Of a stretch of 64,000 nucleotides of DNA, positions 9,310 to 18,327 are shown one piece after another. The position numbers and the translations under genes are program-made. Under the pieces are notes generated by a model. It was not told the DNA's origin. It saw only the letters and a program-made list of their open reading frames with translations, and ran no database searches. This DNA comes from JALORV01 sp963703945 (GTDB taxonomy: Bacteria; Pseudomonadota; Gammaproteobacteria; Burkholderiales; Burkholderiaceae_F): contig CAVPGM010000046.1 of assembly GCA_963703945.1 (NCBI GenBank), positions 124,001 through 188,000 of the forward strand, written 5' to 3'. Position 1 is the first letter of the stretch. Every line of letters starts with the position of its first letter.

Positions 9310-10248
9310 TCAGGTCACGGCCTTGGTCAGCGCCTCGCGGCGCGCGCGTGCGACCAGCACCGCGACTGCGCAGGACGCCAGCCGGGTCAGTTCGGAATCG
9401 GCACGGCTGGTCAGGATGATCGGCACGCGCGCGCCGAGCACGATGCCGGCCGCGTCGGCGCCCGCCAGGAACGACAGGCTCTTGGCCAGCATGTTGCCGG
9501 ACTCGAGGTCGGGCACGATCAGCACGTTGGCGCGACCGGCGACCGGCGAGTCGATCTTCTTGATCTCGGCCGCGGTCAGGCTGATGGCGTTGTCGAGCGC
9601 GAGCGGGCCGTCGAGCACGGCACCGGTGATCTGCTTGCGATCGGCCATCTTGCACAGCGCCGCCGCCTCGACGGTCGACGGCACCTGCGGATTGACCGTC
9701 TCCATGGCGGAGAGGATCGCCACGCGGACCTCGGGAAACGCCAGCGCATGGGCGAGGTCGATCGCGTTCTGCACGATGTCGACCTTGTCCTGCAAGGTCG
9801 GCATGATGTTGACCGCCGCATCCGAAATGATCAGCGTTTCTTCGTACGCGGGAACGTCCATCACGAAGCAGTGGCTGACGCGACGGGACGTGCGCAAGCC
9901 GCCTTCGCGCCGTACGACCGCGGCCATCAGTTCGTCGGTGTGCAGGCTGCCCTTCATCAGCGCCTCGGCCTGACCGTTGAGAACGAGTTCGACCGCCTTG
10001 TCGGCGGCGGCGTGACTGTGCGGCACATCGACCAACGGGAACGCCGAGATGTCGATGCCCGCCTTGCGTGCTGCCTCGAGGATTCGTTCCCTGGGGCCGA
10101 CCAGGATCGGTTTGATCAGCCCCAGTCGCGCGGCGCCGACGGCTCCTTCGATGGCCGCCTCATCACAGGGATGAACCACTGCAGTCGGCGTCGGCGGCAG
10201 GCCGCGGCACGCATCGAGCAGTCGTTGATATTTCGCGTGGTTGTTCAT
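9310..10248 (-). CDS. pta: Phosphate acetyl/butyryl transferase
   Basis: An intact 312-residue enzyme of the compact phosphotransacetylase/phosphotransbutyrylase family, which exchanges CoA for phosphate on short acyl groups. Typical features are AVVHPCDEAAIEGAVGAARLGLIKPILVG at the start (a Rossmann-like first half), GQAEALMKGSLHTDELM, and the C-terminal core VLIVPDLESGNMLAKSLSFLAGADAAGIVLGARVP, here cited by region rather than as one motif. It lacks the long N-terminal DRTGG domains of E. coli Pta. It is first in the pta-ackA-fabI-DUF3141 run and, unlike the three genes after it, carries no frameshift. A TATAGT hexamer 45 nt upstream could be its -10 element. Confidence 0.88.
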   Translation of the reverse strand: MNNHAKYQRLLDACRGLPPTPTAVVHPCDEAAIEGAVGAARLGLIKPILVGPRERILEAARKAGIDISAFPLVDVPHSHAAADKAVELVLNGQAEALMKGSLHTDELMAAVVRREGGLRTSRRVSHCFVMDVPAYEETLIISDAAVNIMPTLQDKVDIVQNAIDLAHALAFPEVRVAILSAMETVNPQVPSTVEAAALCKMADRKQITGAVLDGPLALDNAISLTAAEIKKIDSPVAGRANVLIVPDLESGNMLAKSLSFLAGADAAGIVLGARVPIILTSRADSELTRLASCAVAVLVARARREALTKAVT

Positions 10249-10585
10249 CGCAGGACAGCGGCGGCCGTTGGAGGATGTTGCAGTGCAATGAGACTATACC
10301 TCAGTGTCCGCGTCGTGACGGCGAACCGCGACTCGCGGCTTGACCGCGGGCAAGGCCCCTTGAGTCTGTGAGGGGCTCAGACAGCAATTGGCGCACTTCG
10401 GCCGCTCTGGATATAGTCCCCACGGAAGACAAGACCACAGCCGCCGCCGTCAGGGTCTACCAGGCGCTCGGTGGCGGCTGGGTGACGCTGGCCGATGGCA
10501 TGACGGCGGCGGCGCCGGCGCCGCTGCGGGCACGTGTCGCTGAGTCCGACCGTCAACGCCGAGAACCGTCGCTCGCAGACGGTGG
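10249..10585. other. 337-nt gap between the LysR gene and pta
   Basis: On the minus strand a -10-like TATAGT (10293-10298) sits about 45 nt before the pta start, but I see no good -35. On the plus strand TTGGCG (10388-10393) and TATAGT (10412-10417) are separated by 18 nt, a fair sigma-70 layout with no obvious gene downstream. A stretch resembling the C-terminus of an outer-membrane efflux protein lies inside and is listed separately. No riboswitch or terminator is evident. Confidence 0.4.
10368..10520 (+). pseudogene. Possible remnant of a TolC/NodT-type outer-membrane efflux gene
   Basis: In one plus-strand frame the sequence reads TTAAAVRVYQALGGGWV (about 10436-10486), closely resembling the end of NodT/OprM-type efflux proteins, which typically finish with a V-x-L-Y-x-A-L-G-G-G-W segment. 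Nothing upstream encodes the rest of such a protein, and the frame runs on antisense to the LysR gene. It could be the last fragment left after deletion of an efflux operon. It could also be chance in GC-rich DNA, since the match is under 20 residues. Confidence 0.3.
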
Positions 10586-11500
10586 CTACGCCAGCCCTCG
10601 TGCAATCTTCAGGGCGCCTTCGCGCACCCACTTGTGGCCGACGTCCCGCTGCCGGCTGGCATGCCAGACGAGGTAGCCCTTGATCGGCGGGGCCCGGAAC
10701 GGCAGCGCGAGCAGCTTGAGTCCCAACAGACGAACCCAAGGATCAGCGAGGCGACGGTTGCACACCGCGATGAACTGGGTGCCGGCCACTGCCAGTGGCA
10801 ACTCCAGAGGCTCGCGCGTTTCGATGGCGACATCGAGCACGCGGTCCCCGAGCGCACCTTCGATATGAACCAGACTTCCCGGTAGCCGAAGGCTGCAGTG
10901 AACGACGTGGCGCTCCGCAAGGAACTCCCGGCGGGTCAGCGTCTTGCCGATCCGGGGGTGACGTCCTGAGGCAACGACCACCAGTTCGTCAGTGAACATC
11001 AGCGCGCTCTGGAGGTCGCGCGCTGCCGGGGCGGCGTGATCGATCAGGAAATCGAGTCGGCCGTCGCGCAGGCTGGAGACGCCGCCCTCACGGTGGTCAA
11101 TCTGGACGAACCGCCAGCTCAGGAGCGGCGCTTCCTGTTGCAGCCAGTCAGCGACGGCCTTCCCGAAGGCAAGCCCCGGTCCGTACAGCACTCCAATCGA
11201 GAAACGGCGGTCCGACTCCTTCGGGACGAACTCACGCGTTTCGCCGAGACCGTGCCGCACGGCGTCCAGCGCCGCTTTGACTCGCGGATAGACCTCCTCG
11301 GCTATCGGTGTGACGGCAGCTCCGCGCCGTCCGGGCACGAAGAGCTCGTCGCGGAGCGCGCCGCGCAGACGCGCCACGGCGTTGCTGACCGCGGGTTGGC
11401 TCATCGCCAGCCGGTCGGCTGCCCGCGTCATGTTTCGTTCCTCGTAGACCGCCTCGAATACCGGCAGCAGGTTCAAGTCGACGGCTCTGAGATTGACCAT
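10586..11500 (-). CDS. LysR-family transcriptional regulator
   Basis: A 304-residue regulator. Residues 7-66 form the winged helix-turn-helix (DLNLLPVFEAVYEERNMTRA, then SQPAVSNAVARLRGALRDEL), with the canonical A-A-x-x-L-x-x-S-Q-P-A-V-S pattern. The remainder is a periplasmic-binding-protein-like effector domain, starting near RRFSIGVLYGPG. The N-terminal style (VDLNLLPVFEAV) is that of the NodD/SyrM-like branch. It reads away from the two small genes at 11.6-12.3 kb and towards pta, leaving a 133-nt divergent promoter region and a 337-nt gap. Its targets could be either group, and the inducer is unknown. Confidence 0.9.
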   Translation of the reverse strand: MVNLRAVDLNLLPVFEAVYEERNMTRAADRLAMSQPAVSNAVARLRGALRDELFVPGRRGAAVTPIAEEVYPRVKAALDAVRHGLGETREFVPKESDRRFSIGVLYGPGLAFGKAVADWLQQEAPLLSWRFVQIDHREGGVSSLRDGRLDFLIDHAAPAARDLQSALMFTDELVVVASGRHPRIGKTLTRREFLAERHVVHCSLRLPGSLVHIEGALGDRVLDVAIETREPLELPLAVAGTQFIAVCNRRLADPWVRLLGLKLLALPFRAPPIKGYLVWHASRQRDVGHKWVREGALKIARGLA

Positions 11501-11633
11501 GCGAATACCTCAGTGTCCTGGAATCAATTGGAAATAATGCCAGCGCCCGGCCAGACTGCAAGGCATGAACCCGTCCGCCTCGACGGGCCAGTCCAAAGGT
11601 CAAGTCGGGGCCAAGCCTGAGAGAGGACATGCA

Positions 11634-12002
11634 ATGAGGGAACCCGGCCAGATCGCGGCATCGGTACGCATCGTCGAAGCAGCCCGCAATGCGATGGCGG
11701 ACGCCATGGAGGCGTACGAGGGCGTCGGCTGGGACAACCCGCTGCTGGCGTACGAGACTGCCCGGATGCTGGGCGGCCTGATGCGCGCTGCAGGTGTGCC
11801 TCCCGAATCGCTCGATCTTGTTTTGCGATTCGCACGCGAGGTCTATGCCGGCGTTTACAGCGGGCGTTACCTCACGGTGGAGGAAGCGATCGAGCACTTC
11901 TGTCCGACCGCTGCGGCAGACCCGCCCATGGGCCCGGAGACCGCCGCTGCCGTGACCGGCGCCGCGGCTCATTGGCGCAATGTGAGGAGAAATCAGCATT
12001 GA
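11634..12002 (+). CDS. Protein of unknown function, 122 residues
   Basis: I start at MREPGQIAAS (11634) because GAGAGAGG precedes it at good spacing. The upstream in-frame ATG at 11565 adds a low-complexity leader without such a site. The product is mostly helical, acidic and soluble (IVEAARNAMADAMEAYEG, ETARMLGGLMRAAG, LDLVLRFAREVYAGVYSG), with no signal peptide or membrane helix. No family recognised. It is divergent from the LysR gene and overlaps the next gene by 4 nt, so the two probably form a small LysR-linked operon. Confidence 0.6.
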   Translation: MREPGQIAASVRIVEAARNAMADAMEAYEGVGWDNPLLAYETARMLGGLMRAAGVPPESLDLVLRFAREVYAGVYSGRYLTVEEAIEHFCPTAAADPPMGPETAAAVTGAAAHWRNVRRNQH

Positions 12003-12316
12003 ACAGGATCTTCAAGTTCCGTCGGAATTCGAGTGGTTCTCGAAGCTCTCGACGACCCGACGCGAATAGCCGGCCAGAATCTCCGCGCTCCGACAAGGAT
12101 CGAGACGGTGAAGCCGACATCGACCTGGATCCAGGCCCTCAGTCGACAGACGCGGCGCACCCGTCTTCGGATGCCGGCGCGAGCCGCGAGGCCTTGCTGC
12201 AGCAAGTGAGGAATCTCGACGGCGTGGCTGACAGGAACGATCTGGTTGCCGGAGTTCTGGTCGGTGTAGTCGCCGGCCTTGCCCTTTGGCTGCTGATCTT
12301 CTTTCTACTGACTTGA
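11999..12316 (+). CDS. Small protein with a disordered polar region and a C-terminal membrane anchor
   Basis: The likely start is TTG at 11999, overlapping the previous stop and preceded by GAGGAG at about 9-nt spacing; TTG 11972 is an alternative. The first 70 residues are Ser/Arg/Asp-rich and probably disordered. These are followed by a short helix (REALLQQVRNLDGVADRND) and a single C-terminal hydrophobic span (LVAGVLVGVVAGLALWLLIF) ending near the stop. It would be a tail-anchored inner-membrane protein of about 105 residues. Function unknown; translational coupling to the upstream gene suggests a shared role. Confidence 0.55.
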   Translation: MNRIFKFRRNSSGSRSSRRPDANSRPESPRSDKDRDGEADIDLDPGPQSTDAAHPSSDAGASREALLQQVRNLDGVADRNDLVAGVLVGVVAGLALWLLIFFLLT

Positions 12317-12407
12317 TCGGGCCTGCGCCACCATTGGCCAGTGCCTGGTTGACCGGCGCATGGAGGGCCCAGCTGCGCTGACCCCTTACGGCGTATTGCG
12401 CGGAGAC

Positions 12408-13938
12408 CTACCAGCTGTAGTGCACCGTGTAGCGCACCACCGCTTCGGCCTCGGGCTCGATGCGGACCGGAAACACGACCGTGCGCGAGTCCTCCTTGCG
12501 GTAGTCATGGCTCTTCGATGTGATGGTCCAGTTGACCCAGCGATACAGGTTCTCCTTGACCAGCACCTCGACGCGTTCCTTCTTCTGGTTGCGCAGCCGA
12601 ACCTCGATCTCCTCGGTCATCGTCCGGCGCGTGGTGTCGACGCGAAAATCGAGCTGGCGGCGCTCGCCGACCACATCGAACGCCGATCCGAGCTTGAGCA
12701 GCACCTTCTCGTTGCGCGGCGTATGGTCGATCGCGTCCTCGCCGATGAACTCGAGCGTCTGGTCGGCCGGATCGAGCTTCGACACGCGCACGCGGCCGGC
12801 AGGCAGCGGCATTCCCATGCCGCTCGCCTCCGCGTTGACGAACTGCAGGTACACATCGACCTTGCGGTTGGTCTGCACACCGTAGTTGCGGTCGGTGGCC
12901 GGTGACGAGAGGAACCCGCGATATCCGCCCGGCTCCCCGTAGTAGACCAGCAGACGCTCGCACGGAACGCGGCGCGCGGCCGGGAAGAGTTCGATCTGCT
13001 TGGTTGAATTGTCAGGCAGACTGGTCGCGCGTCCGAGCGTGTACAGGTGATACTCGAAGAAGGATTTCTCGGCGAAGCCGTCGGCCTTTTCCTCGCTGCG
13101 CGCGCAGCTTGGCCACCGAAGCCGGCGCATTGACCGCTCCGACCGCGGTCGCACGATGAACGTCGCCCGCCACCAGCTTGAGCCGGGCGTCTGCATAGCC
13201 GGCCCCCGACTGATTGATGATGCTGACCCAGGCGCCGACGTCCATGCGGCAGCTCCCCGCACTCGCACCTTCCGCGTAGGTGACGTTGTAGTCTGACCAC
13301 CAGGTCATTCCCTGCGTCTGATACGACACGCGGGTGCGCTGCGAGCCGGCCCGTTGCGCGGCGACGTCCCACACCAGCGTGGGGCGCGTGATCAGCCCGC
13401 CGGGGAGCGCGGGCAGCTTCACGCCCGAGTTGTGGGGCACCACCTGCACGGTGCCATCGTCGCGGCGCAGGACCAGTCCACCCTGGGTCGACAGCAGCGT
13501 CCCGTTGAAGGTCTCGGTCGTCTGGCCGCGCACCTGTTCGACTGCGATCGGGCGGTCGACATACTTCTGCAGCAGCTTGTCGGTGCTGACGAGGTCGAAC
13601 TGGTAGTTCTGTTCGAGCACCGTCGTTCCCTTCGCGTCGGTCAGCGATTCGAAGACGACGGTGGTCGGATCGATCAATGCCGCGACATCGGTGAAGCGCA
13701 CGACGTTGCGTCCCTTCATGAATTCCATGTCGCGTTCCTGGCGCACGACGGCGTACCCCGGCACGGCACCCCGGCCGGGCTGTCGGTAAAGTTCGGGCGG
13801 TACTGCGCCTGGTGCCGCGTGGCTGTAGATCGTCAGTGCGGTGCCGGGCGAGGATGGATTGACGATTTGAGCGCCGCTGATGCCAGTCGCCGCGACCGCG
13901 GCCGCCATGGTGGTCAGGACGAGCGATCGGATCTTCAT
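12408..13938 (-). pseudogene. DUF4139 exported protein with one frameshift
   Basis: The N-terminal frame starts at MKIRSLVLTT with a clear signal peptide (cleavage near ISGA-Q) and contains FTDVAALIDPTTVVFESLTD and SYQTQGMTWWSDYNV, typical of the DUF4139 fold. The C-terminal frame carries FFEYHLYTLGRATSLPDNST, the characteristic segment of that family, then YLQFVNAEASGMGMPLPAGR and the final beta-rich part. The join is at a GCGCGC run near 13095-13105, where one surplus base moves the frame. The corrected length is about 509 residues. Periplasmic; no known activity. Probably a sequencing artefact rather than a dead gene. Confidence 0.75.
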
Positions 13939-14062
13939 GGCGGGCTCCCGCGGTTCGCGATGATCCATTGAACGCAGCGGCAAGGGCGATGGGGTTAACA
14001 CGCGTCTTCACCCGGTGCCAAAAGACGGCGATGGCATACTGCGACGACCCCGCGGCGCTGCG

Positions 14063-16567
14063 ATGACTCCATTCCAATTGCTTCCCCAGGCCTGGCGCAT
14101 GACCGCGCGCGACTGGCGTGCGGGCGAGCTGCGACTGCTGGCTGCTGCGCTGGTGATCGCGGTCGCCGCCGTCACCAGCGTGGTATTCCTGGCCGACCGG
14201 CTTCGCCTCGGGCTCGAGCGTGATGCGGCCCAGTTGCTCGGCGCAGACCTGGTGTTGAGTTCCGACCAGCCGATTCCGGACGCGATGCGGGCGAGGGCAC
14301 GCGCCGCGGGCCTGACGATGGCCGAGACCGTGACGTTTCCCAGCATGGCGCTCAACGGAGACGGGTCTGACCGTAACGCGCTGGCCGCGGTCAAGGCGGT
14401 TTCGCCCGGCTATCCATTGCGCGGCGTGCTGCGCCTGGTGACCGGGGCGGACGGGGCCGACGCGGCGACGCGCGACATTCCACCCGCCGGCGCGGCGTGG
14501 GTGGACGCGCAGTTGCTGCATGCGCTGGGTGCCAGGCAGGGCGATGCCCTGAAGCTCGGCGAGATGAAGTTCCGCATAGACCGCGTCATCGCGGTCGAAC
14601 CGGATCGCGGCGCGGCCTTCATCAACTTTGCGCCGCGCGTGATGATCAACCTCGCCGACCTGCCGGCAACCCAGCTGATCACGACCGGCAGTCGCGTCAC
14701 CTACCGACTGCTCGTCGCCGGTGAGCGGCAACCGGTGCAGGCTCTGGCGTCCGCGCTGCAGCGTGATCTGAAGCGCGGCCAGCGCATCGAGTCACTCGAA
14801 AGCGGCCGGCCGGAAATGCAGCGCACGCTGGAGCGCGCGCAGCGCTTCCTGGCGCTGGTGGCACTGTTGGCCGCGATGATTGCCGCGGTTGCCGTCGCGG
14901 CCTCCGCCCGCAGGTTTTCGCTGCGACACCTGGATTCGTGCGCGATGATGCGCTGCCTCGGGCTGGCGCAGGCCGATATCTTTCGTTTGTTCGCGCTGGA
15001 GTTCGTGATTATCGGCGCGGCCGCCTGCGCAGCAGGCATGGCGCTCGGCTACCTCGCCCACTTCGTGCTGCTGATGGCGCTCGGCAATCTGATCACGATG
15101 TCGCTGCCGCGGCCTTCGCTGCTGCCGGCGATCCACGGTGGCGCGGTCGGGTTGGTGCTGCTGCTCGGCTTCGCGTTGCCGCCGCTCGCGCAGCTGCGGT
15201 CCGTGCCGCCGCTGCGTGTGCTGCGCAAGGACATCGGGCTTCCCACCGGCCGCGCCTGGCTTGGATACGGCCTTGGCGGACTCGGCTTCCTGTTGCTGGT
15301 GCTGTGGACTTCGAACGACCTGAAGGTCGGAGTCGTCACCGCAGGTGGATTCGCGGGAGGACTCGTGATGTTCGCACTCGCCGCCTGGGGCGTGCTGCGT
15401 CTGCTTGCGCCGTTGCGATCGCTCACTGGAAGGCTCGGGATCTCGTGGCGCTTCGCGATCGCCGCGGTCCAGCGCCGGCCCGCCTCGACCGTCGTCCAAC
15501 TGGTGTCGCTCGCGATCGGACTGATGGCCTTGCTGCTGCTGACGGTCACGCGCACCGATCTTGTCAGTGCGTGGCGCAGCGCGGCGCCGCCCGATGCGCC
15601 CAACCGTTTCGTGATCAACATCCAGCCCGACCAGGTTGAGGGTGTCGCCCGGCGGCTGGCCGATGGTGGCATCGACGCGCAGCTCAATCCGATGATCCGC
15701 GGGCGACTGATCCGCATCAACGGCAAGCCCGTTGGACCGGAGTCATACGCCGAGGATCGTGCTCAGCGGCTGGTCGATCGCGAATTCAACCTGTCGTATG
15801 CGGCCGACGCCCCCGGCCACAACCGGATCGTCGCCGGAACCTGGTTCCGTGACGGCAGCGACGAACTGTCGATCGAGGAAGGCATCGCGAAGACGCTGGG
15901 CATCCGGCTCGGAGACAGCTTGACGTTCGACATCGCAGGCCAGACCGTCACCGCGCGCGCAACTAGCCTGCGCAAGGTGAACTGGGACTCGATGCGCGCC
16001 AACTTCTTCGTGCTGATGCCACCGTCGCTGCTGGCCGACAAGCCGGCGAGCTTCATCACCGCGTTTCACCTTCCCGATCGACAGGTAAGCCTCACCGGCG
16101 ACCTGCTGCGGGAGTTTCCCAACCTGACCGTGGTCGATACGAGCGCCGTGTTCCGGCAGGTACAGGCGGTCCTCGACCAGGTCATCGCCGCGGTCGAGTT
16201 CCTGTTCGTCTTCACGCTGGCCGCCGGCGTGCTGGTGCTGTATGCAGCCTTGGCATCGAGCCGCGATGAACGGGTGCGGGAAGCGGGCCTGCTGCGCGCG
16301 CTCGGCGCATCGCGCCAGCAGCTGTCGCGTGCACAGCTGGCCGAACTCGGCTGCATCGGTGCGCTGGCGGGTCTGCTGGCCGCGATCGGCGCCAGCGCGA
16401 CCGGCTGGGTTCTGGCGCGGTTCGTCTTCGAGTTCGATTACGCGCTGTCGGTCTGGGTCTTCGTACTCGGCGTCGCGGCCGGTGCCGCCTGTGCGCTGGC
16501 GGGCGGATATCTCGGACTGCGGGGCGTGTTGCGGACGCCGCCGCTGGCGACGCTGCGCGAGGCCTAG
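14063..16567 (+). CDS. FtsX-like ABC transporter permease (YbbP type)
   Basis: An 834-residue permease with the architecture of YbbP/LolC-like type VII ABC systems: one N-terminal helix (LLAAALVIAVAAVTSVVFLA), a large periplasmic domain, FtsX domains with paired helices near residues 275-400, a second periplasmic domain (about 510-690) and a final FtsX bundle including FLFVFTLAAGVLVLYAALAS. The start MTPFQLLPQAWR matches the usual N-terminus of the family; the frame is open 16 codons upstream. In E. coli the partner ATPase YbbA and lipase TesA are encoded beside it. Here no ATPase gene adjoins, so the partner must be elsewhere. Likely role: extraction or export of envelope lipids or peptides. 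Confidence 0.85.
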   Translation: MTPFQLLPQAWRMTARDWRAGELRLLAAALVIAVAAVTSVVFLADRLRLGLERDAAQLLGADLVLSSDQPIPDAMRARARAAGLTMAETVTFPSMALNGDGSDRNALAAVKAVSPGYPLRGVLRLVTGADGADAATRDIPPAGAAWVDAQLLHALGARQGDALKLGEMKFRIDRVIAVEPDRGAAFINFAPRVMINLADLPATQLITTGSRVTYRLLVAGERQPVQALASALQRDLKRGQRIESLESGRPEMQRTLERAQRFLALVALLAAMIAAVAVAASARRFSLRHLDSCAMMRCLGLAQADIFRLFALEFVIIGAAACAAGMALGYLAHFVLLMALGNLITMSLPRPSLLPAIHGGAVGLVLLLGFALPPLAQLRSVPPLRVLRKDIGLPTGRAWLGYGLGGLGFLLLVLWTSNDLKVGVVTAGGFAGGLVMFALAAWGVLRLLAPLRSLTGRLGISWRFAIAAVQRRPASTVVQLVSLAIGLMALLLLTVTRTDLVSAWRSAAPPDAPNRFVINIQPDQVEGVARRLADGGIDAQLNPMIRGRLIRINGKPVGPESYAEDRAQRLVDREFNLSYAADAPGHNRIVAGTWFRDGSDELSIEEGIAKTLGIRLGDSLTFDIAGQTVTARATSLRKVNWDSMRANFFVLMPPSLLADKPASFITAFHLPDRQVSLTGDLLREFPNLTVVDTSAVFRQVQAVLDQVIAAVEFLFVFTLAAGVLVLYAALASSRDERVREAGLLRALGASRQQLSRAQLAELGCIGALAGLLAAIGASATGWVLARFVFEFDYALSVWVFVLGVAAGAACALAGGYLGLRGVLRTPPLATLREA

Positions 16568-16612
16568 TCGGCAAAGTCGCGCGACGGCTGACGCGTCCCG
16601 ACCGACTTCGCG

Positions 16613-18310
16613 ATGGCGACTGCCTCGCACCAGCTCCAGCAACTGCGGGCCGCGCGCTCGGCCTTCGGCGGCAACGCCGAGCACAGCAAGGCAAAACTGC
16701 TCGCCGAACTGGCGGCGGTGCGTCTGACGACGACTCGACAGCTGATCGCCTATCACGAGCACCTGTTGTTCCTCGCCGCATTTCCCGGCAGCGTGGCCAC
16801 GCGCCGACGGGCGCTGCGGGAGCTCGACCGATTTTCCCGCCGGTGGCGCGACGTCAGCGCCCGCGCCCGACGCGCAGCAGATGACACGGGAATTGCCGGT
16901 ACGGTGTCGCACCCGCTGCTCGCCTGGCCGCTGGTTGCCCTGCTCGCCAGACATGAAGCGATCGACATCGACTGGACCGGTGTCGAAGGCGACGCCCTCG
17001 ATTCGCTGTTGGCACAGGTGGTGCCCAAGAGCGAGGAAGATGCCTATGCGAGTGGGCGCTACAGTACGCGTGCATGGGTGGACCTCGCGCGTCCGCAGCG
17101 CGAGTCGGTCACGGTCCTGCGCTGGCTGGTCCGCTCGGCCGCTGCGCTTGACGAGTCGGTGGCGTTCGCCACGGCCTGGGACGCCGCCGACGTTCCGCTG
17201 CGTTGGTCGCTCGACGATTCGCGGCGCGCGATCACGCACGCACGCCTTCCTCGCAGCCGGCCGGCTCTGCGCAGCGGGATGCGTCGACTGGCCGAACCGG
17301 TGGCCCGGCACATCGAGCGACCGCTTGCGGAGATCGAGCTGCTGCCAGCTCGCGGCGCGCGACGCGTGATCGATCTGGCACGCAGTGCACTCGCCGCGCG
17401 CTGCCGTGAAGTTCATGCGATGAACCAGGCCAACGTCGCCGAGGTGCACCGCGCCGATCTGGGCGAGGGCGTCGAACTGGCGGTGATCGGGGTGACTCCG
17501 CGTCATCGCCTTTCGCTCGAGGCCAATTACGGTTACCTGCTGCTCAGCAACGGCGTGCCCATCGGTTACGGTGGGGTGTCGCCACTGTATCGCCAGGCCA
17601 ACACCGGGATCAACGTGTTCGATGCCTTCCGCGGCAGCGAGGCCGCTTATCTGTGGGCCCAGATGCTGCGCGCGTTTCGCACGCTGTTCGGCGTGCGGCG
17701 GTTCATCGTCAACGGCTACCAGTTCGGCGCCGGCAACAGCGAGGCCATTCGCAGCGGGGCCTACTGGTTCTATTACCGCTTGGGGTTTCGTCCTGGCCAA
17801 CCCGAGGAAGCCGAGCTTGCGGCACGCGAGGCGCGACGCCTCACACGCAAGGGCGCCGCGCCAACGTCGGCGCCGATCCTGCGCCGGTTGGCGCGCGGAG
17901 ACCTTCATCTCGACCTCGCCGACTTTCGCGCAGAAGATGCGTTCGACGAATCGTTGCTGCCGCTGATCGGCGGCGCGATTGCCCGGCGCATTGCATCTCT
18001 GCCGGTGCGATCGCAGATCGAAGGCGAGCGGTATCTTGCACGTGAACTGATGGAGAAACTCTCCGTTGGATCCATTTCCGAGTGGAGCGAAAGCGAGCGT
18101 CGCGCTTTTCGGCAGCTGGCGCCGCTGGTTTCGCTGGCTGATCCATCAGGGCTGTCATCGGCCCAGGGAAGCGAACTGGTGCGCTGGATGCGTGCCAAAG
18201 GAGCTGCCACCGAGCGGGAGTTCGCGTTGCTCGCGTCGCGGCAGGCCGAGCTCTTTGCGGCTCTTGGCGTCGTCGCCCGCCGCGAGCTGGACGACATCAA
18301 CCAAGCCTGA
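16613..18310 (+). CDS. Orphan 565-residue protein with a GNAT-like central region
   Basis: No family recognised over the full length. Residues 1-100 are helical and basic; 100-290 include acidic and aromatic segments. Residues about 303-390 look like an acyl-CoA N-acyltransferase core: paired strands (YGYLLLSNGVPIGYGGVSPL), a helix (YLWAQMLRAFRTLFGV), a strand (RFIVNGYQFG), then N-x-E-A-I-x-x-G-A-Y-W-F-Y-Y-x-L-G-F. That last element is the arrangement of the final GNAT helix and strand. The last 170 residues are helical and charged. There is no signal peptide. It lies 45 nt after the permease gene in the same direction. The acyltransferase idea is an inference from pattern only. Confidence 0.7.
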   Translation: MATASHQLQQLRAARSAFGGNAEHSKAKLLAELAAVRLTTTRQLIAYHEHLLFLAAFPGSVATRRRALRELDRFSRRWRDVSARARRAADDTGIAGTVSHPLLAWPLVALLARHEAIDIDWTGVEGDALDSLLAQVVPKSEEDAYASGRYSTRAWVDLARPQRESVTVLRWLVRSAAALDESVAFATAWDAADVPLRWSLDDSRRAITHARLPRSRPALRSGMRRLAEPVARHIERPLAEIELLPARGARRVIDLARSALAARCREVHAMNQANVAEVHRADLGEGVELAVIGVTPRHRLSLEANYGYLLLSNGVPIGYGGVSPLYRQANTGINVFDAFRGSEAAYLWAQMLRAFRTLFGVRRFIVNGYQFGAGNSEAIRSGAYWFYYRLGFRPGQPEEAELAAREARRLTRKGAAPTSAPILRRLARGDLHLDLADFRAEDAFDESLLPLIGGAIARRIASLPVRSQIEGERYLARELMEKLSVGSISEWSESERRAFRQLAPLVSLADPSGLSSAQGSELVRWMRAKGAATEREFALLASRQAELFAALGVVARRELDDINQA

Positions 18311-18327
18311 AATCTGAGGATTGCACG

